Source of the DNA: Methanothermobacter sp. K4
Lineage (GTDB): Archaea; Methanobacteriota; Methanobacteria; Methanobacteriales; Methanothermobacteraceae
DNA: 64,000 bases
Assembly (NCBI RefSeq): GCF_022014235.1
Contig: NZ_JAKLTD010000001.1
Location: 539,499 to 603,498, forward strand
Reading direction: 5' to 3'
The position numbers and the translations under genes are program-made. Numbering within the stretch: position 1 is the stretch's first letter; each line of letters starts with the position of its first letter. Below, in pieces: positions 1 through 7,264 of the stretch. The notes under the pieces are model-generated. The model worked only from the letters and a program-made list of their open reading frames with translations. It ran no database searches and was not told the DNA's origin.

Positions 1-43
1 TTCTATTCCGATGGTATCACCTTCAAACTGCTAACAGAATTTG

Positions 44-805
44 TTATTCAGGGATTATCCTTGATTTTATCATCTCAAGGTTTCCTTCTATGATCCCATC
101 ACAGTCAAGGTCTTCAAGTGATGAAACCACGAGGGCAGGCGATTCAAGGCGTTTCAGGAATCTTTCAGGGTCCCTGTCCTTAAAGAGTATCCTCTCAAAG
201 AATTCAAGGGTTGCTGTTGCATAGAGCACACCTTCAAATTCAAGTGCATCGGCCATTGACCTTCTCATAACATCCACGGTAAGCGTCATTGTACCTGAGG
301 TCTTGGAACCGATACCATAGGTGTGGAGGACCCCTGAAATGTCAGATTCAACCATCCTGAGCCTTTCATATGTCCTGTTGAATTTCCTTATCGTGTCATC
401 GCTGCCATCTGATGTTGGGTCCTCAACGATGAACGCTTTCGCAGTGATGCCCCTCAGTTCATCCTCTGTGACACCCCCAAGGCCCGTTGTATCAACCAGG
501 AGGTCCCAGTGACCCCTGAGGTCCATAATACCTTCCTGGAAATCCACTTTATCATCAAGGATAAAACGTGTCTGGGGGTTTATATCTGCAACGGTCACGT
601 CACAGTCAAGCGCACCTGCAATCGCAGCACCTGTGAAGTATGAGCCTATTATAAGGGCCCTTTCAGGGTTCATATCGATTTCAGTGAGCCATTCAATAAC
701 CGCCGCCGATTTAACTGCGGATATGTGCATGATTATGTCGTGTACCCTGTATGTGGAGAAGAATGTTCTAACTGTCTCGGTTATGCCTGTCTCATGGTGT
801 TTCAT
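44..805 (-). CDS. hcgC: HcgC, SAM-dependent pyridinol C-methyltransferase of FeGP cofactor synthesis
   Basis: A 253-residue protein downstream of hcgB and hcgA in the hmd neighbourhood. HcgC is known to methylate the pyridinol precursor of the iron-guanylylpyridinol (FeGP) cofactor of [Fe]-hydrogenase, using S-adenosylmethionine. Seen here: a Rossmann-like N-terminal half with ALIIGSYFTGAAIAGALDCDVTVADI (written in parts: the glycine-containing loop ALIIGSYFTGAA, then the acidic strand end VTVADI), which resembles a SAM-binding fold. Its ATG overlaps the hcgB stop as ATGA, so the two are probably translationally coupled. The assignment rests on length, the context and the fold-like motif; the next hcg genes would lie beyond the left edge. 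Fairly sure. Confidence 0.82.
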   Translation of the reverse strand: MKHHETGITETVRTFFSTYRVHDIIMHISAVKSAAVIEWLTEIDMNPERALIIGSYFTGAAIAGALDCDVTVADINPQTRFILDDKVDFQEGIMDLRGHWDLLVDTTGLGGVTEDELRGITAKAFIVEDPTSDGSDDTIRKFNRTYERLRMVESDISGVLHTYGIGSKTSGTMTLTVDVMRRSMADALEFEGVLYATATLEFFERILFKDRDPERFLKRLESPALVVSSLEDLDCDGIIEGNLEMIKSRIIPE

Positions 806-1281
806 TCTGATCCTCTGGTAAAGCCTATACGCTCAAGGGCATGGGTCATCTCTGATCTCACGGCATCCTGAACTCCCATTTCATGTATAACATGTGGAGG
901 TGACATGGCAGCTGAAAGTATCCTCCCCCTGGAGTCCATGATTACAAGGAGCGATCCGGAACCAGGAACCCCCAGCCGTCCGCGGGCAATAACAAGATCT
1001 GCCCCTGATATGTCCAGTGCCATGAGGGCCTTTGTAACGGCAGGCATCCTTGTGAGGTCCGCCCAGTTGGTGTTGAACTGAAGGTGCTCTGCCTCGTGGA
1101 GTTTGAAGGATCTGAGGACCTCATTTATCACATCAACCTTTTCACGGTTCCAGTTTGGCACGACAATCTTCTGAGCGCCGATGATATAGTCCCTTACTTC
1201 TCTGACTTCCTCCTCACGGTCTCCTCTACGGCGATCCTCTGCAGATTCAAGGTATGCGCTGGCTATTATATCCTCTAACAT
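802..1281 (-). CDS. hcgB: HcgB, FeGP cofactor guanylyltransferase
   Basis: About 159 residues from the ATG at 1281; a GTG two codons upstream at 1287 is an alternative. HcgB joins GMP from GTP to the pyridinol in FeGP cofactor synthesis. The family is small (about 160 residues) and has an ITPase-like fold, so few motifs can be read directly; DLVIARGRLGVPGSGSLLVI is a glycine-rich segment in the second half. Context decides the call: it sits between hcgA and hcgC in the hmd cluster, with a 4-nt ATGA overlap into hcgC. The 134-nt gap to hcgA contains AT-rich sequence that could hold a separate promoter. Confidence 0.82.
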   Translation of the reverse strand: MLEDIIASAYLESAEDRRRGDREEEVREVRDYIIGAQKIVVPNWNREKVDVINEVLRSFKLHEAEHLQFNTNWADLTRMPAVTKALMALDISGADLVIARGRLGVPGSGSLLVIMDSRGRILSAAMSPPHVIHEMGVQDAVRSEMTHALERIGFTRGSE

Positions 1282-1415
1282 GACCACACCACTGCTTGTT
1301 GATAAGACTCAGGGGTTATTCAATGGCTATTAGTTAATGACCCGACCAGTTATTAATAAGGTTAAGGGCATGCACAGGCTGCTGATCTGATGACTACAGC
1401 CTCGCCATTAATGAA

Positions 1416-2444
1416 TCAGAGCAGGGCAAGCCCATCCGCAGCGGGTTTTGCCGATATCTGGGGCTTCAGCCCCAGTTCATCCACAACCCTCAGCACATCG
1501 TTGAGGTTCCCGTACCTAGGGGATCCGACCCCCTTGACATCATGGGGGTAACCGTCGGGTATAACCGTTGCAAGGTTATCTGCCCCTGCCATGAGGGAGA
1601 AACGGACATTTTCAGGACCTATGGTGGGCGTTGGAACCGTTATCCTTATATCGGGGTACATGATACGTGTGATGGCTATGGTCTTCATCTGTTCCTCAAG
1701 GGGGCAGGGAGGATGGTTCTCCATTGGAGTTCCAGGGTAGGGGTTGAATCCCATGATGGGTATCTCTCCAAGCGTTTCAAATTCCCCAAGGAATCTCAGG
1801 TGCGCAAGGCGGTCAGCGTAACTCTCACCAAGACCTATGAGTAGACCGCTTGATAGTTCTATTCCACTTTCACATACAAGTTCACAGACTCTTATCCGGT
1901 CCTCTATCCTCTCTCCGGGTTTAACGCGCATGAAAAGTTGCCTGTTGACGGTTTCGAGGTTACAGCATACCGTATCAGTACCGTAATCCGCAAGTTTCTC
2001 CACTGAAGCCCTGTTAAGGTCGGATCCAACGTTTATGAGCAGTTCAAGTGAAGTGTTCTCCTTCACTATTTCCGCCGCCTTAACAGCGTGTTCACCGTTG
2101 AATCCATGGGCGCCTGAGCAGCTGACCCTGGGTATTCCAGATTTTTCTATTATCCGGGCGGCTTCCAGGATCTCATCATCGGTTTTGAAAAATGAACTGT
2201 AGTATCCATTACGTGATGTTCCGGCGGCAAATCCACAGTAGCCGCACCTTGGCCTCACCTGGCACATATTTGTTATGTGGACTGTGGATGTGAGCTTGAT
2301 AACCCCTCTGTGCTCCTTCATGATGCTGAATGCTGTTTCCATGAGAAGGGCAAAATCTTTCGGGCCGTTTATCTGGAATAGCTGCATAATCTCGCTATCA
2401 TTAAGGGGGCATCCCTCAGCCGCCTTTTTGAGTATTTTATCCAT
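1416..2444 (-). CDS. hcgA: HcgA (HmdB-type) radical SAM protein of FeGP cofactor synthesis
   Basis: A 342-residue radical SAM enzyme related to biotin synthase and ThiH, required for making the FeGP cofactor of Hmd. The cluster-binding cysteines are at about C61, C67 and C70 in MCQVRPRCGYCGF, a CX5CX2C spacing instead of the usual CX3CX2C; this unusual spacing is a known hallmark of HcgA. Further on, SCSGAHGFNGEH and CCNLETVNR fit the TIM-barrel radical SAM core, and the C-terminal part is BATS-like. The ATG at 2444 follows GGTG by 7 nt and a TTG codon precedes it. It lies downstream of hmd, separated by about 100 nt containing an oligo-T stretch and a TATA-like box of its own. Confidence 0.9.
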   Translation of the reverse strand: MDKILKKAAEGCPLNDSEIMQLFQINGPKDFALLMETAFSIMKEHRGVIKLTSTVHITNMCQVRPRCGYCGFAAGTSRNGYYSSFFKTDDEILEAARIIEKSGIPRVSCSGAHGFNGEHAVKAAEIVKENTSLELLINVGSDLNRASVEKLADYGTDTVCCNLETVNRQLFMRVKPGERIEDRIRVCELVCESGIELSSGLLIGLGESYADRLAHLRFLGEFETLGEIPIMGFNPYPGTPMENHPPCPLEEQMKTIAITRIMYPDIRITVPTPTIGPENVRFSLMAGADNLATVIPDGYPHDVKGVGSPRYGNLNDVLRVVDELGLKPQISAKPAADGLALL

Positions 2445-2510
2445 CAATTTAACACCAGTTTCAGCTGCTTGGGAACATAAAAGTCAGGTGGATCAGTATA
2501 AATCAGTTGG

Positions 2511-2533
2511 TTAAAAAAATAAATAAATTTTTT
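2511..2533 (-). terminator. Oligo-T terminator after hmd
   Basis: Read on the minus strand, the bases just after the hmd stop are AAAAAATTTATTTATTTTTTT, a T-rich tract typical of archaeal termination. A TATA-like TTTATAC about 20 nt further on would serve hcgA. So hmd is probably a mostly separate transcript from hcgA, as expected for a very highly expressed enzyme in front of a cofactor-synthesis gene. Confidence 0.45.
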
Positions 2534-2547
2534 GGGTCGTGGCCCGG

Positions 2548-3582
2548 TTATTTCTTCCTCTTCTCGAGGATTTCAAAGACGGTTGGGAGTATGTCTGCTG
2601 ATGCTCCGAAGTTCATGGAGTCAGCTGTACCCAGGAGTGCACCGGGGTCGAGGTTCTCTTCCATCTTGTCTATTCCAACCTTTTCCATGAGGGCTGTTAT
2701 CTGCTCGAGGGACTCCTTGGCCATCATCTGTGCGAAACCTGCAGGTGCGCCGAGTACCTGTGTAACTGAGTCCCTGTAGGAGAGTATACCTGCGTAGGTT
2801 ATCGCTGTCAGTGCTGAGCACATGTCACAGACAGGTCCTAGGAGTTCTGCTGGTAGCCTGTATGCGTTACCCCTGGCCTTCTGTCCGAGTTCGAAGAGGG
2901 TGTTTATTGCGTCCTCTGAGGCGTAGCCCTCTGCAATGTATACCTGTCCCTTCATTTCAGGAACGGCACCTGGGTGGTAGGATGTTACGTTGAGTGTTTC
3001 AGGTTTGGTTACTAGGTCGCCGTGTTTTTCTTCAAAGATCTTGTAGAACTTGGTGGTTGGAATTGTGCAGGCGTGTGTGACTATTGCGCCAGGCTTTATG
3101 TCGTCTATGAACTTGTTTATTATGTCTGGCTGCATGTCACCCTTTGGGAACCAGGTCATGATGAAGTCTGCGTCTGCGATGGCCTCTTTGTCGTCTGTTG
3201 TTATTTCGAATCCAAGGTCTTCAGGGTGTGTGAAGTGTATTGCACCTTCTGGTGGTTTTGGGAGCTCCTTGGCGACTTCGTTGACCTTTTCCCTGATCTG
3301 TGGCATTATTTTTTCAGGGTCCTCCTTGTGGGCCTCTATGACGTCCTCGTAGGCAAAGTCGTCTATGACTGTGAACTGGTTGTCGAATACAGGGTCTGCA
3401 ACAACGACTTCGTCGACACCTGCCAGTTCTTTAAGCTCAGCACCCATTGTTATTGTGGAATGGGTCATGGCTATTTCTGGTTTTCCAACCATTTCAGCGA
3501 CTTCGCAGGCCCTGGAAAAGTTTGTTATTCCACTGGCCGCGTGGGTCCTGTAACATCCTGCACCTAGTATTGCAAGTTTCAT
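2548..3582 (-). CDS. hmd: Hmd, H2-forming methylenetetrahydromethanopterin dehydrogenase ([Fe]-hydrogenase)
   Basis: A 344-residue cytoplasmic enzyme that transfers hydride from H2 to methenyl-tetrahydromethanopterin, using the FeGP cofactor. The start at 3582 (MKLAILGAGCYRTHAASG) gives the known mature N-terminus with a Rossmann GxGxxR-like motif and has a GGAGTGAT ribosome site; an ATG three codons upstream is less well placed. The iron-ligand cysteine lies in the THACTIPT segment at about residue 176. MTWFPKGDMQP and SYHPGAVPEMKGQ are family signatures, and the helical C-terminal part (SALTAITYAGILSYRDS) forms the dimer. The hcg genes that build its cofactor follow on the same strand. In these organisms Hmd is used when H2 is plentiful. 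Confidence 0.98.
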   Translation of the reverse strand: MKLAILGAGCYRTHAASGITNFSRACEVAEMVGKPEIAMTHSTITMGAELKELAGVDEVVVADPVFDNQFTVIDDFAYEDVIEAHKEDPEKIMPQIREKVNEVAKELPKPPEGAIHFTHPEDLGFEITTDDKEAIADADFIMTWFPKGDMQPDIINKFIDDIKPGAIVTHACTIPTTKFYKIFEEKHGDLVTKPETLNVTSYHPGAVPEMKGQVYIAEGYASEDAINTLFELGQKARGNAYRLPAELLGPVCDMCSALTAITYAGILSYRDSVTQVLGAPAGFAQMMAKESLEQITALMEKVGIDKMEENLDPGALLGTADSMNFGASADILPTVFEILEKRKK

Positions 3583-3644
3583 ATCTATCACTCCATTTCT
3601 GTAATACTACTCATATTATTAGTAGTACAGATTAATCGGTTTCC

Positions 3645-3652
3645 AATATAAA
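3645..3652 (-). promoter_or_regulatory. TATA box for hmd
   Basis: On the minus strand the sequence AAAATATATTTATATTGG contains a strong archaeal box A, TTTATATT. Expected transcription would begin about 25 nt downstream, near 3620, giving a leader of roughly 40 nt before the hmd ATG at 3582. Confidence 0.5.
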
Positions 3653-4123
3653 TATATTTTTTGATAATTTTTAAACCAAAAAGCTTATAAATGGAATATT
3701 TTATGGAGGCAACCTTTCATGGCGGGTCCTATATAGTGTTATCCATAAGAAGGTCGTTCATTGTGGACATGTTTTTCTGCAGGTACCAGATCGCAAGATG
3801 TTCATAAAATATTAATATTAAAATTTCTCACATACTGGTTTCTAATTTTATTCAGAAGATCGGGGAGGCGCCCTTAAGGTTAAAGTGAGGTGCCTTACCC
3901 TTATTTTTCGGGATTTCCCTCAAGAAAAGCATAAATAATAAAAAATAAATATTTATTATGAATTGATTTTCAGAACCCAAAATATTAATTTCATGTTTAT
4001 AAGGCATTTTAATGGTATTTTTAGATTTTTAATCATTTAAAGGAATTTAATTCAAAAAATAGGCATAAAAAATCCATATAAATCTTTTTAAGGCGTTTCA
4101 GACACTTTTTTATTTTAGAAACA

Positions 4124-4132
4124 TTTATATAT
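4124..4132 (+). promoter_or_regulatory. TATA box for the flp operon
   Basis: TTTATATAT precedes flpE by about 60 nt; transcription would start near 4152. A GGAGGTTGTGGTGAA ribosome site (from 4173) sits in front of the flpE ATG. This is probably the main promoter of flpECBD. Confidence 0.5.
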
Positions 4133-4190
4133 GTAATACTTATTAGCAGTTAATTATGATGAGCATAAAACCGGAGGTTGTGGTGAAAGT

Positions 4191-4550
4191 ATGGAAATCC
4201 AGATTCAGAGAATTGGACTTTTTCGTCCCGAGAAGAATCCAAAATCGTGTGCCCTGAGCCTTGACATGGACTGGAAAATTGACTACACAGATTTTGGGAA
4301 GGATTCAGTGGGATACACATTTTATGTGGAATCAGGAAGCGGAATACCATTGAAATTCAAAATAGAGGGAAAGGTTGTTCTTGAAGATTCTGAAAAACTG
4401 CCCGGAAACCTATCAGAACTTCTGCTCGACAGGGGGCTTAACATCATGGTTGAGTTATTCAACATAACCCGTGATAGGACCATCAGCGTCCAGAATGAGC
4501 TTTTCAGTATTGATGAGTTCCAGGGTAAGGTGAAAAATCTGGAGGTTTAG
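4191..4550 (+). CDS. flpE: FlpE, small protein of unknown function opening the flp operon
   Basis: A 119-residue protein that I do not recognise by fold. Its position and length match flpE, the first gene of the flpECBDA (formate-dehydrogenase-like) cluster described in M. thermautotrophicus. No signal peptide, membrane segment or cysteine cluster is visible; the protein is polar and mixed in charge, with a well-marked VESGSGIPLKFKIEGKVVLEDSE segment that looks beta-rich (given here only as position about 50-70). The start has a good ribosome site. flpC begins 5 nt after its stop, and the flpC ribosome site GGAGG lies inside the end of flpE, so the pair is coupled. Role unknown. Confidence 0.75.
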   Translation: MEIQIQRIGLFRPEKNPKSCALSLDMDWKIDYTDFGKDSVGYTFYVESGSGIPLKFKIEGKVVLEDSEKLPGNLSELLLDRGLNIMVELFNITRDRTISVQNELFSIDEFQGKVKNLEV

Positions 4551-4555
4551 ATAAA

Positions 4556-5584
4556 ATGATGGTGAAACACACTTTATGCCCTTCCTGCAGTGCAGGCTGC
4601 GGCGTGAACCTTGTGGAGATGGGGGGCGCACCTGTTGGGACCTACCCTTACAGGAGACACCCGGTCAATGAGGGAAAGACCTGCAGGAGTGGTAGGGACT
4701 GCTATGAAATCCCCTTGATGGACAGGGTAACATCCCCCGAAATTAAAAAATCAGGGAAACTCAGTGAAGTCAGTTGGGATGAGGCGCTGGATAAATTAAC
4801 AGAACTTCTTTCATCAGAGGACATATCCATCCTGACAACAGGAACCATCACCACCGAGGAGGCACTTAAACTCAGAGAAATCATAGAAGAGTTTGATGTA
4901 AAAAAATCAGGTGTAATCACGGTATTTCCTGAATTTGATTATCCTGAAATTGATATAAGAAAAATCAGGCACTATGATAACATTGCGGTCATAGGAGATG
5001 CCATAACCTGCGCCCCACTCCTAGGCAGGAGGATATTCCATGCGATGGCCGCCGGGGCAGAGGTGAGATCCTATGACAGAAGAGATGACACGAGGATGGC
5101 AGTAAATTCAGGGTTTCACAGAACCTTCTCAGATGACAGGGAGCTCCTGGATGATCTCCAGCAACTTCCAGGGGGGTCTCTGATTATAATAACACATGAA
5201 ATGCCTGAAATCATAGGACCTGTTCTTGAGGTCTCATCTGAAAATGAATTTGATGTTCTACCCATCTTTGAGGACTTCAACACAAGGGGTGTGATGCAGC
5301 ACCTGCCCCCGGTTCATGCAAGGGAATTTGATTCTGTCTGGTTAATAGATCCCGGTGCAGTTGCAGAGCCAGTGGATGTATCAGGAGAATTCATTCTCCA
5401 GTCCATAAGAATTGAAGGTCTGGCACCTGATATTTTCCTTCCAACGGCAGCATGGTGTGAAAAAGCGGGTTCATACACCAGCACAGCAGGATACACGGTG
5501 AAACTTGAACCCGCACTGCAGGCACCCGAAGGGGTCCTCTCAGACATGGAAATATTTGAAAGAATACTCAGGGCAGGTGATTGA
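4556..5584 (+). CDS. flpC: FlpC, short molybdopterin-oxidoreductase-like protein (FdhA/FwdB-related)
   Basis: A 342-residue relative of the large subunits of formate dehydrogenase and formylmethanofuran dehydrogenase. The N-terminus has CPSCSAGCGVN and then KTCRSGRDCY, together a CX2CX3C...C pattern for one [4Fe-4S] cluster. WDEALDKLTELL follows, the usual segment after the Fe-S domain. Near the end, DIFLPTAAWCEKAGSYTSTAG matches the cofactor-binding 'LP-A-W-EK-G-T' region. It is only about half the length of FdhA (around 680), and I see no Cys/Sec metal-ligand motif or C-terminal pterin domain. It may thus be an electron-transfer or assembly relative without Mo/W catalysis. flpB begins 2 nt after its stop. 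Confidence 0.8.
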   Translation: MMVKHTLCPSCSAGCGVNLVEMGGAPVGTYPYRRHPVNEGKTCRSGRDCYEIPLMDRVTSPEIKKSGKLSEVSWDEALDKLTELLSSEDISILTTGTITTEEALKLREIIEEFDVKKSGVITVFPEFDYPEIDIRKIRHYDNIAVIGDAITCAPLLGRRIFHAMAAGAEVRSYDRRDDTRMAVNSGFHRTFSDDRELLDDLQQLPGGSLIIITHEMPEIIGPVLEVSSENEFDVLPIFEDFNTRGVMQHLPPVHAREFDSVWLIDPGAVAEPVDVSGEFILQSIRIEGLAPDIFLPTAAWCEKAGSYTSTAGYTVKLEPALQAPEGVLSDMEIFERILRAGD

Positions 5585-5585
5585 G

Positions 5586-6728
5586 ATGAAGTACCTCCTT
5601 GCAAGGGCTACAGATGAGGAGATTCAGAGAAGAGGAGAATGTGGCGGAGCAGTGACAGCCATATTCAAGTACATGCTGGATAGGGAAGTCGTGGATGCAG
5701 TACTAACACTGGAAAGGGGAGATGACGTGTACGATGGGATCCCCGTCCTCCTTGAGGATTCATCGGATATAGTGTCGACATGTGGTTCGCTGCACTGCGC
5801 ACCCACCATGTTCGGGGACCTCATCTCCCGCTATCTAAGTGACATGAGGCTGGCTGTCGCTGTAAAACCCTGTGATGCAATGGCCATAAGGGAACTTGAG
5901 AAGAGGCACCAGATAGACCCTGATAGGGTATACAAGATAGGTCTGAACTGCGGCGGGACCCTCGCCCCGGTATCCGCCAGGGAAATGATAGAGACCTTCT
6001 ATGAGATAGACCCTGATGATGTTGTGAGTGAGGAGATCGATAAGGGTAAATTCATAGTGGAACTCAGGGATGGAAGTCACAGGGAGATATCAATCGATTA
6101 CCTTGAAGAGGAGGGTTTCGGCAGACGCGAGAACTGTCAGCGCTGCGAAATAATGGTACCACGTAACGCTGACATAGCCTGTGGAAACTGGGGTGCAGAG
6201 GATGGATGGACCTTCATAGAGGTCAACACTGAAAGAGGTCAGGATATCATTGACGGTGCCCGCAGCAGCGGATACATTGAGGTGAAGGAACCCTCTGAGA
6301 AGATGGTAAAGATAAGGGAAAAAATAGAAAATGCAATGATCAGCATGGCCAGGAAGTTTCAGGATAAATACCTTGATGAGGAATACCCATCACTGGATGA
6401 ATGGAATGAGTACTGGAAGCGCTGCATAAACTGCTTTGCCTGCAGGGACGCCTGTCCAGTATGCTTCTGCAGGGAATGTGAACTTGAAAGGGATTACCTC
6501 AGGGATTCAGATGAAAAGGCACCGGACCCCCTCACATTCCAGGGGGTGAGGCTCTCGCACATGGGCTTCAGCTGCATAAACTGCGGCCAGTGCGAGGATG
6601 TCTGCCCAATGGACATACCCATTGCAAGGATCTACCACAGGATACAGAAAAAATACCGTGAAAGAACAGGATTCACAGCAGGGGTGAGCGAAGAACTGCC
6701 CCCAATGTACAGCGGGGAGAAGGATTAG
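5586..6728 (+). CDS. flpB: FlpB, FdhB/FrhB-like iron-sulfur flavoprotein
   Basis: A 380-residue member of the coenzyme F420 hydrogenase/dehydrogenase beta-subunit family (FrhB, FdhB). The N-terminal half has [37 protein letters not shown] and [11 protein letters not shown], the typical FAD- and F420-binding core, and [20 protein letters not shown], a cluster motif. The C-terminus carries two ferredoxin motifs, [20 protein letters not shown] and [12 protein letters not shown]. The start at 5586 directly follows flpC; longer frames upstream only overlap flpC. With FlpC it resembles an FdhAB pair. It could oxidise or reduce F420 and pass electrons to FlpC and FlpD, but this is inference. Confidence 0.85.
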   Translation: MKYLLARATDEEIQRRGECGGAVTAIFKYMLDREVVDAVLTLERGDDVYDGIPVLLEDSSDIVSTCGSLHCAPTMFGDLISRYLSDMRLAVAVKPCDAMAIRELEKRHQIDPDRVYKIGLNCGGTLAPVSAREMIETFYEIDPDDVVSEEIDKGKFIVELRDGSHREISIDYLEEEGFGRRENCQRCEIMVPRNADIACGNWGAEDGWTFIEVNTERGQDIIDGARSSGYIEVKEPSEKMVKIREKIENAMISMARKFQDKYLDEEYPSLDEWNEYWKRCINCFACRDACPVCFCRECELERDYLRDSDEKAPDPLTFQGVRLSHMGFSCINCGQCEDVCPMDIPIARIYHRIQKKYRERTGFTAGVSEELPPMYSGEKD

Positions 6729-6738
6729 AGGTGATAAG

Positions 6739-7149
6739 ATGAGTTTCGAGCCAAAGATAGTCGGGTTCTGCTGTAACTGGTGCTCCTATGGTGGAGCGGA
6801 CACCGCGGGAACAGCGAGGATGCAGTACCCCCCCAACGTACGTATCATAAGGGTGATGTGCTCTGGAAGGGTCAATGCCTCGATGATACTAAAGGCCTTC
6901 AGTGAGGGTGCAGACGGTGTCTTTGTGGGAGGATGCCACATAGGGGACTGCCACTATGATTCAGGAAACTATAAATGGAAACGAAGGGCCCGTTTCATTG
7001 AGGATATCCTCCCTGAATTTGGTATAGATAAAGAAAGGTTCAGGTGGGAGTGGATATCGGCATCAGAGGGTGAAAAATTTCAGAAAACAATGCAGGAGTT
7101 CTATGAAACTGTAAAATCCCTCGGGCCACTGAGGAGGGCAGGAAAATAG
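6739..7149 (+). CDS. flpD: FlpD, MvhD-like [2Fe-2S] electron-transfer subunit
   Basis: A 136-residue paralogue of MvhD, encoded 1.8 kb downstream: both contain the nearly identical stretch [22 protein letters not shown], GCHxGDCHYDxGNYK and [10 protein letters not shown]. MvhD is the [2Fe-2S] subunit that links hydrogenase, or formate dehydrogenase, to heterodisulfide reductase HdrA. A second copy in a formate-dehydrogenase-like operon suggests that FlpBC-type proteins could dock to Hdr in the same way. The ribosome site GAGGTGATAAG precedes the ATG, 10 nt after flpB. After this gene comes a strong inverted repeat, so flpA may be a separate or attenuated transcript. Confidence 0.9.
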   Translation: MSFEPKIVGFCCNWCSYGGADTAGTARMQYPPNVRIIRVMCSGRVNASMILKAFSEGADGVFVGGCHIGDCHYDSGNYKWKRRARFIEDILPEFGIDKERFRWEWISASEGEKFQKTMQEFYETVKSLGPLRRAGK

Positions 7150-7157
7150 CAGGTATT

Positions 7158-7202
7158 AAAATTATGGGTTAAAGCCGCATGTTCTTATTAACCCATAATT
7201 TT
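7158..7202. repeat. Perfect 15-bp inverted repeat between flpD and flpA
   Basis: AAAATTATGGGTTAA (7158-7172) and its exact reverse complement TTAACCCATAATTTT (7188-7202) enclose a 15-nt spacer. As RNA it forms a hairpin followed by TTTTTG, resembling a terminator. As DNA it is a long dyad immediately upstream of TTTATAAC (7211-7218), a candidate box A for flpA. It may be a terminator for flpECBD, an operator for flpA, or both. Confidence 0.75.
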
Positions 7203-7210
7203 TGTCAAAA

Positions 7211-7218
7211 TTTATAAC
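7211..7218 (+). promoter_or_regulatory. TATA box for flpA
   Basis: TTTATAAC about 50 nt before the flpA ATG, directly after the inverted repeat, predicts a transcript start near 7240 and a short leader containing AAAGGTG as the ribosome site. Confidence 0.4.
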
Positions 7219-7264
7219 ATCCAGTATCAGAGTGAATCACAGTGACCTATAAAGGTGAAACAAT

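Larger units (their letters stand above)
3583..4190. other. 608-nt divergent intergenic region hmd / flpE, possible small RNA
   Basis: No convincing protein gene. Besides the outward promoters for hmd and flpE there is a third plus-strand TATA box, CTTATAAAT at 3684-3692, that points at nothing annotated. A 34-codon frame (3703-3807, starting MEATFHGG) opens below it, but transcription from that box would start at about 3712, after its ATG, so a non-coding transcript is more likely. A GC-richer island at 3860-3900 carries a direct repeat GAGGCGCC / GAGGTGCC (3865 and 3887, 22-nt step). The rest (3905-4120) is very AT-rich. Confidence 0.3.

Noticed and set aside
3022-3567. Long plus-strand open frame of about 180 codons opposite hmd
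   Set aside because: It is the complement of the hmd gene; its composition (many C, Y, W, V) is that of a shadow frame and it has no ribosome site.
3703-3807. 34-codon small protein below the orphan TATA box
   Set aside because: The predicted transcript would begin after its ATG, and there is no ribosome site ahead of it; kept only as part of a possible RNA region.
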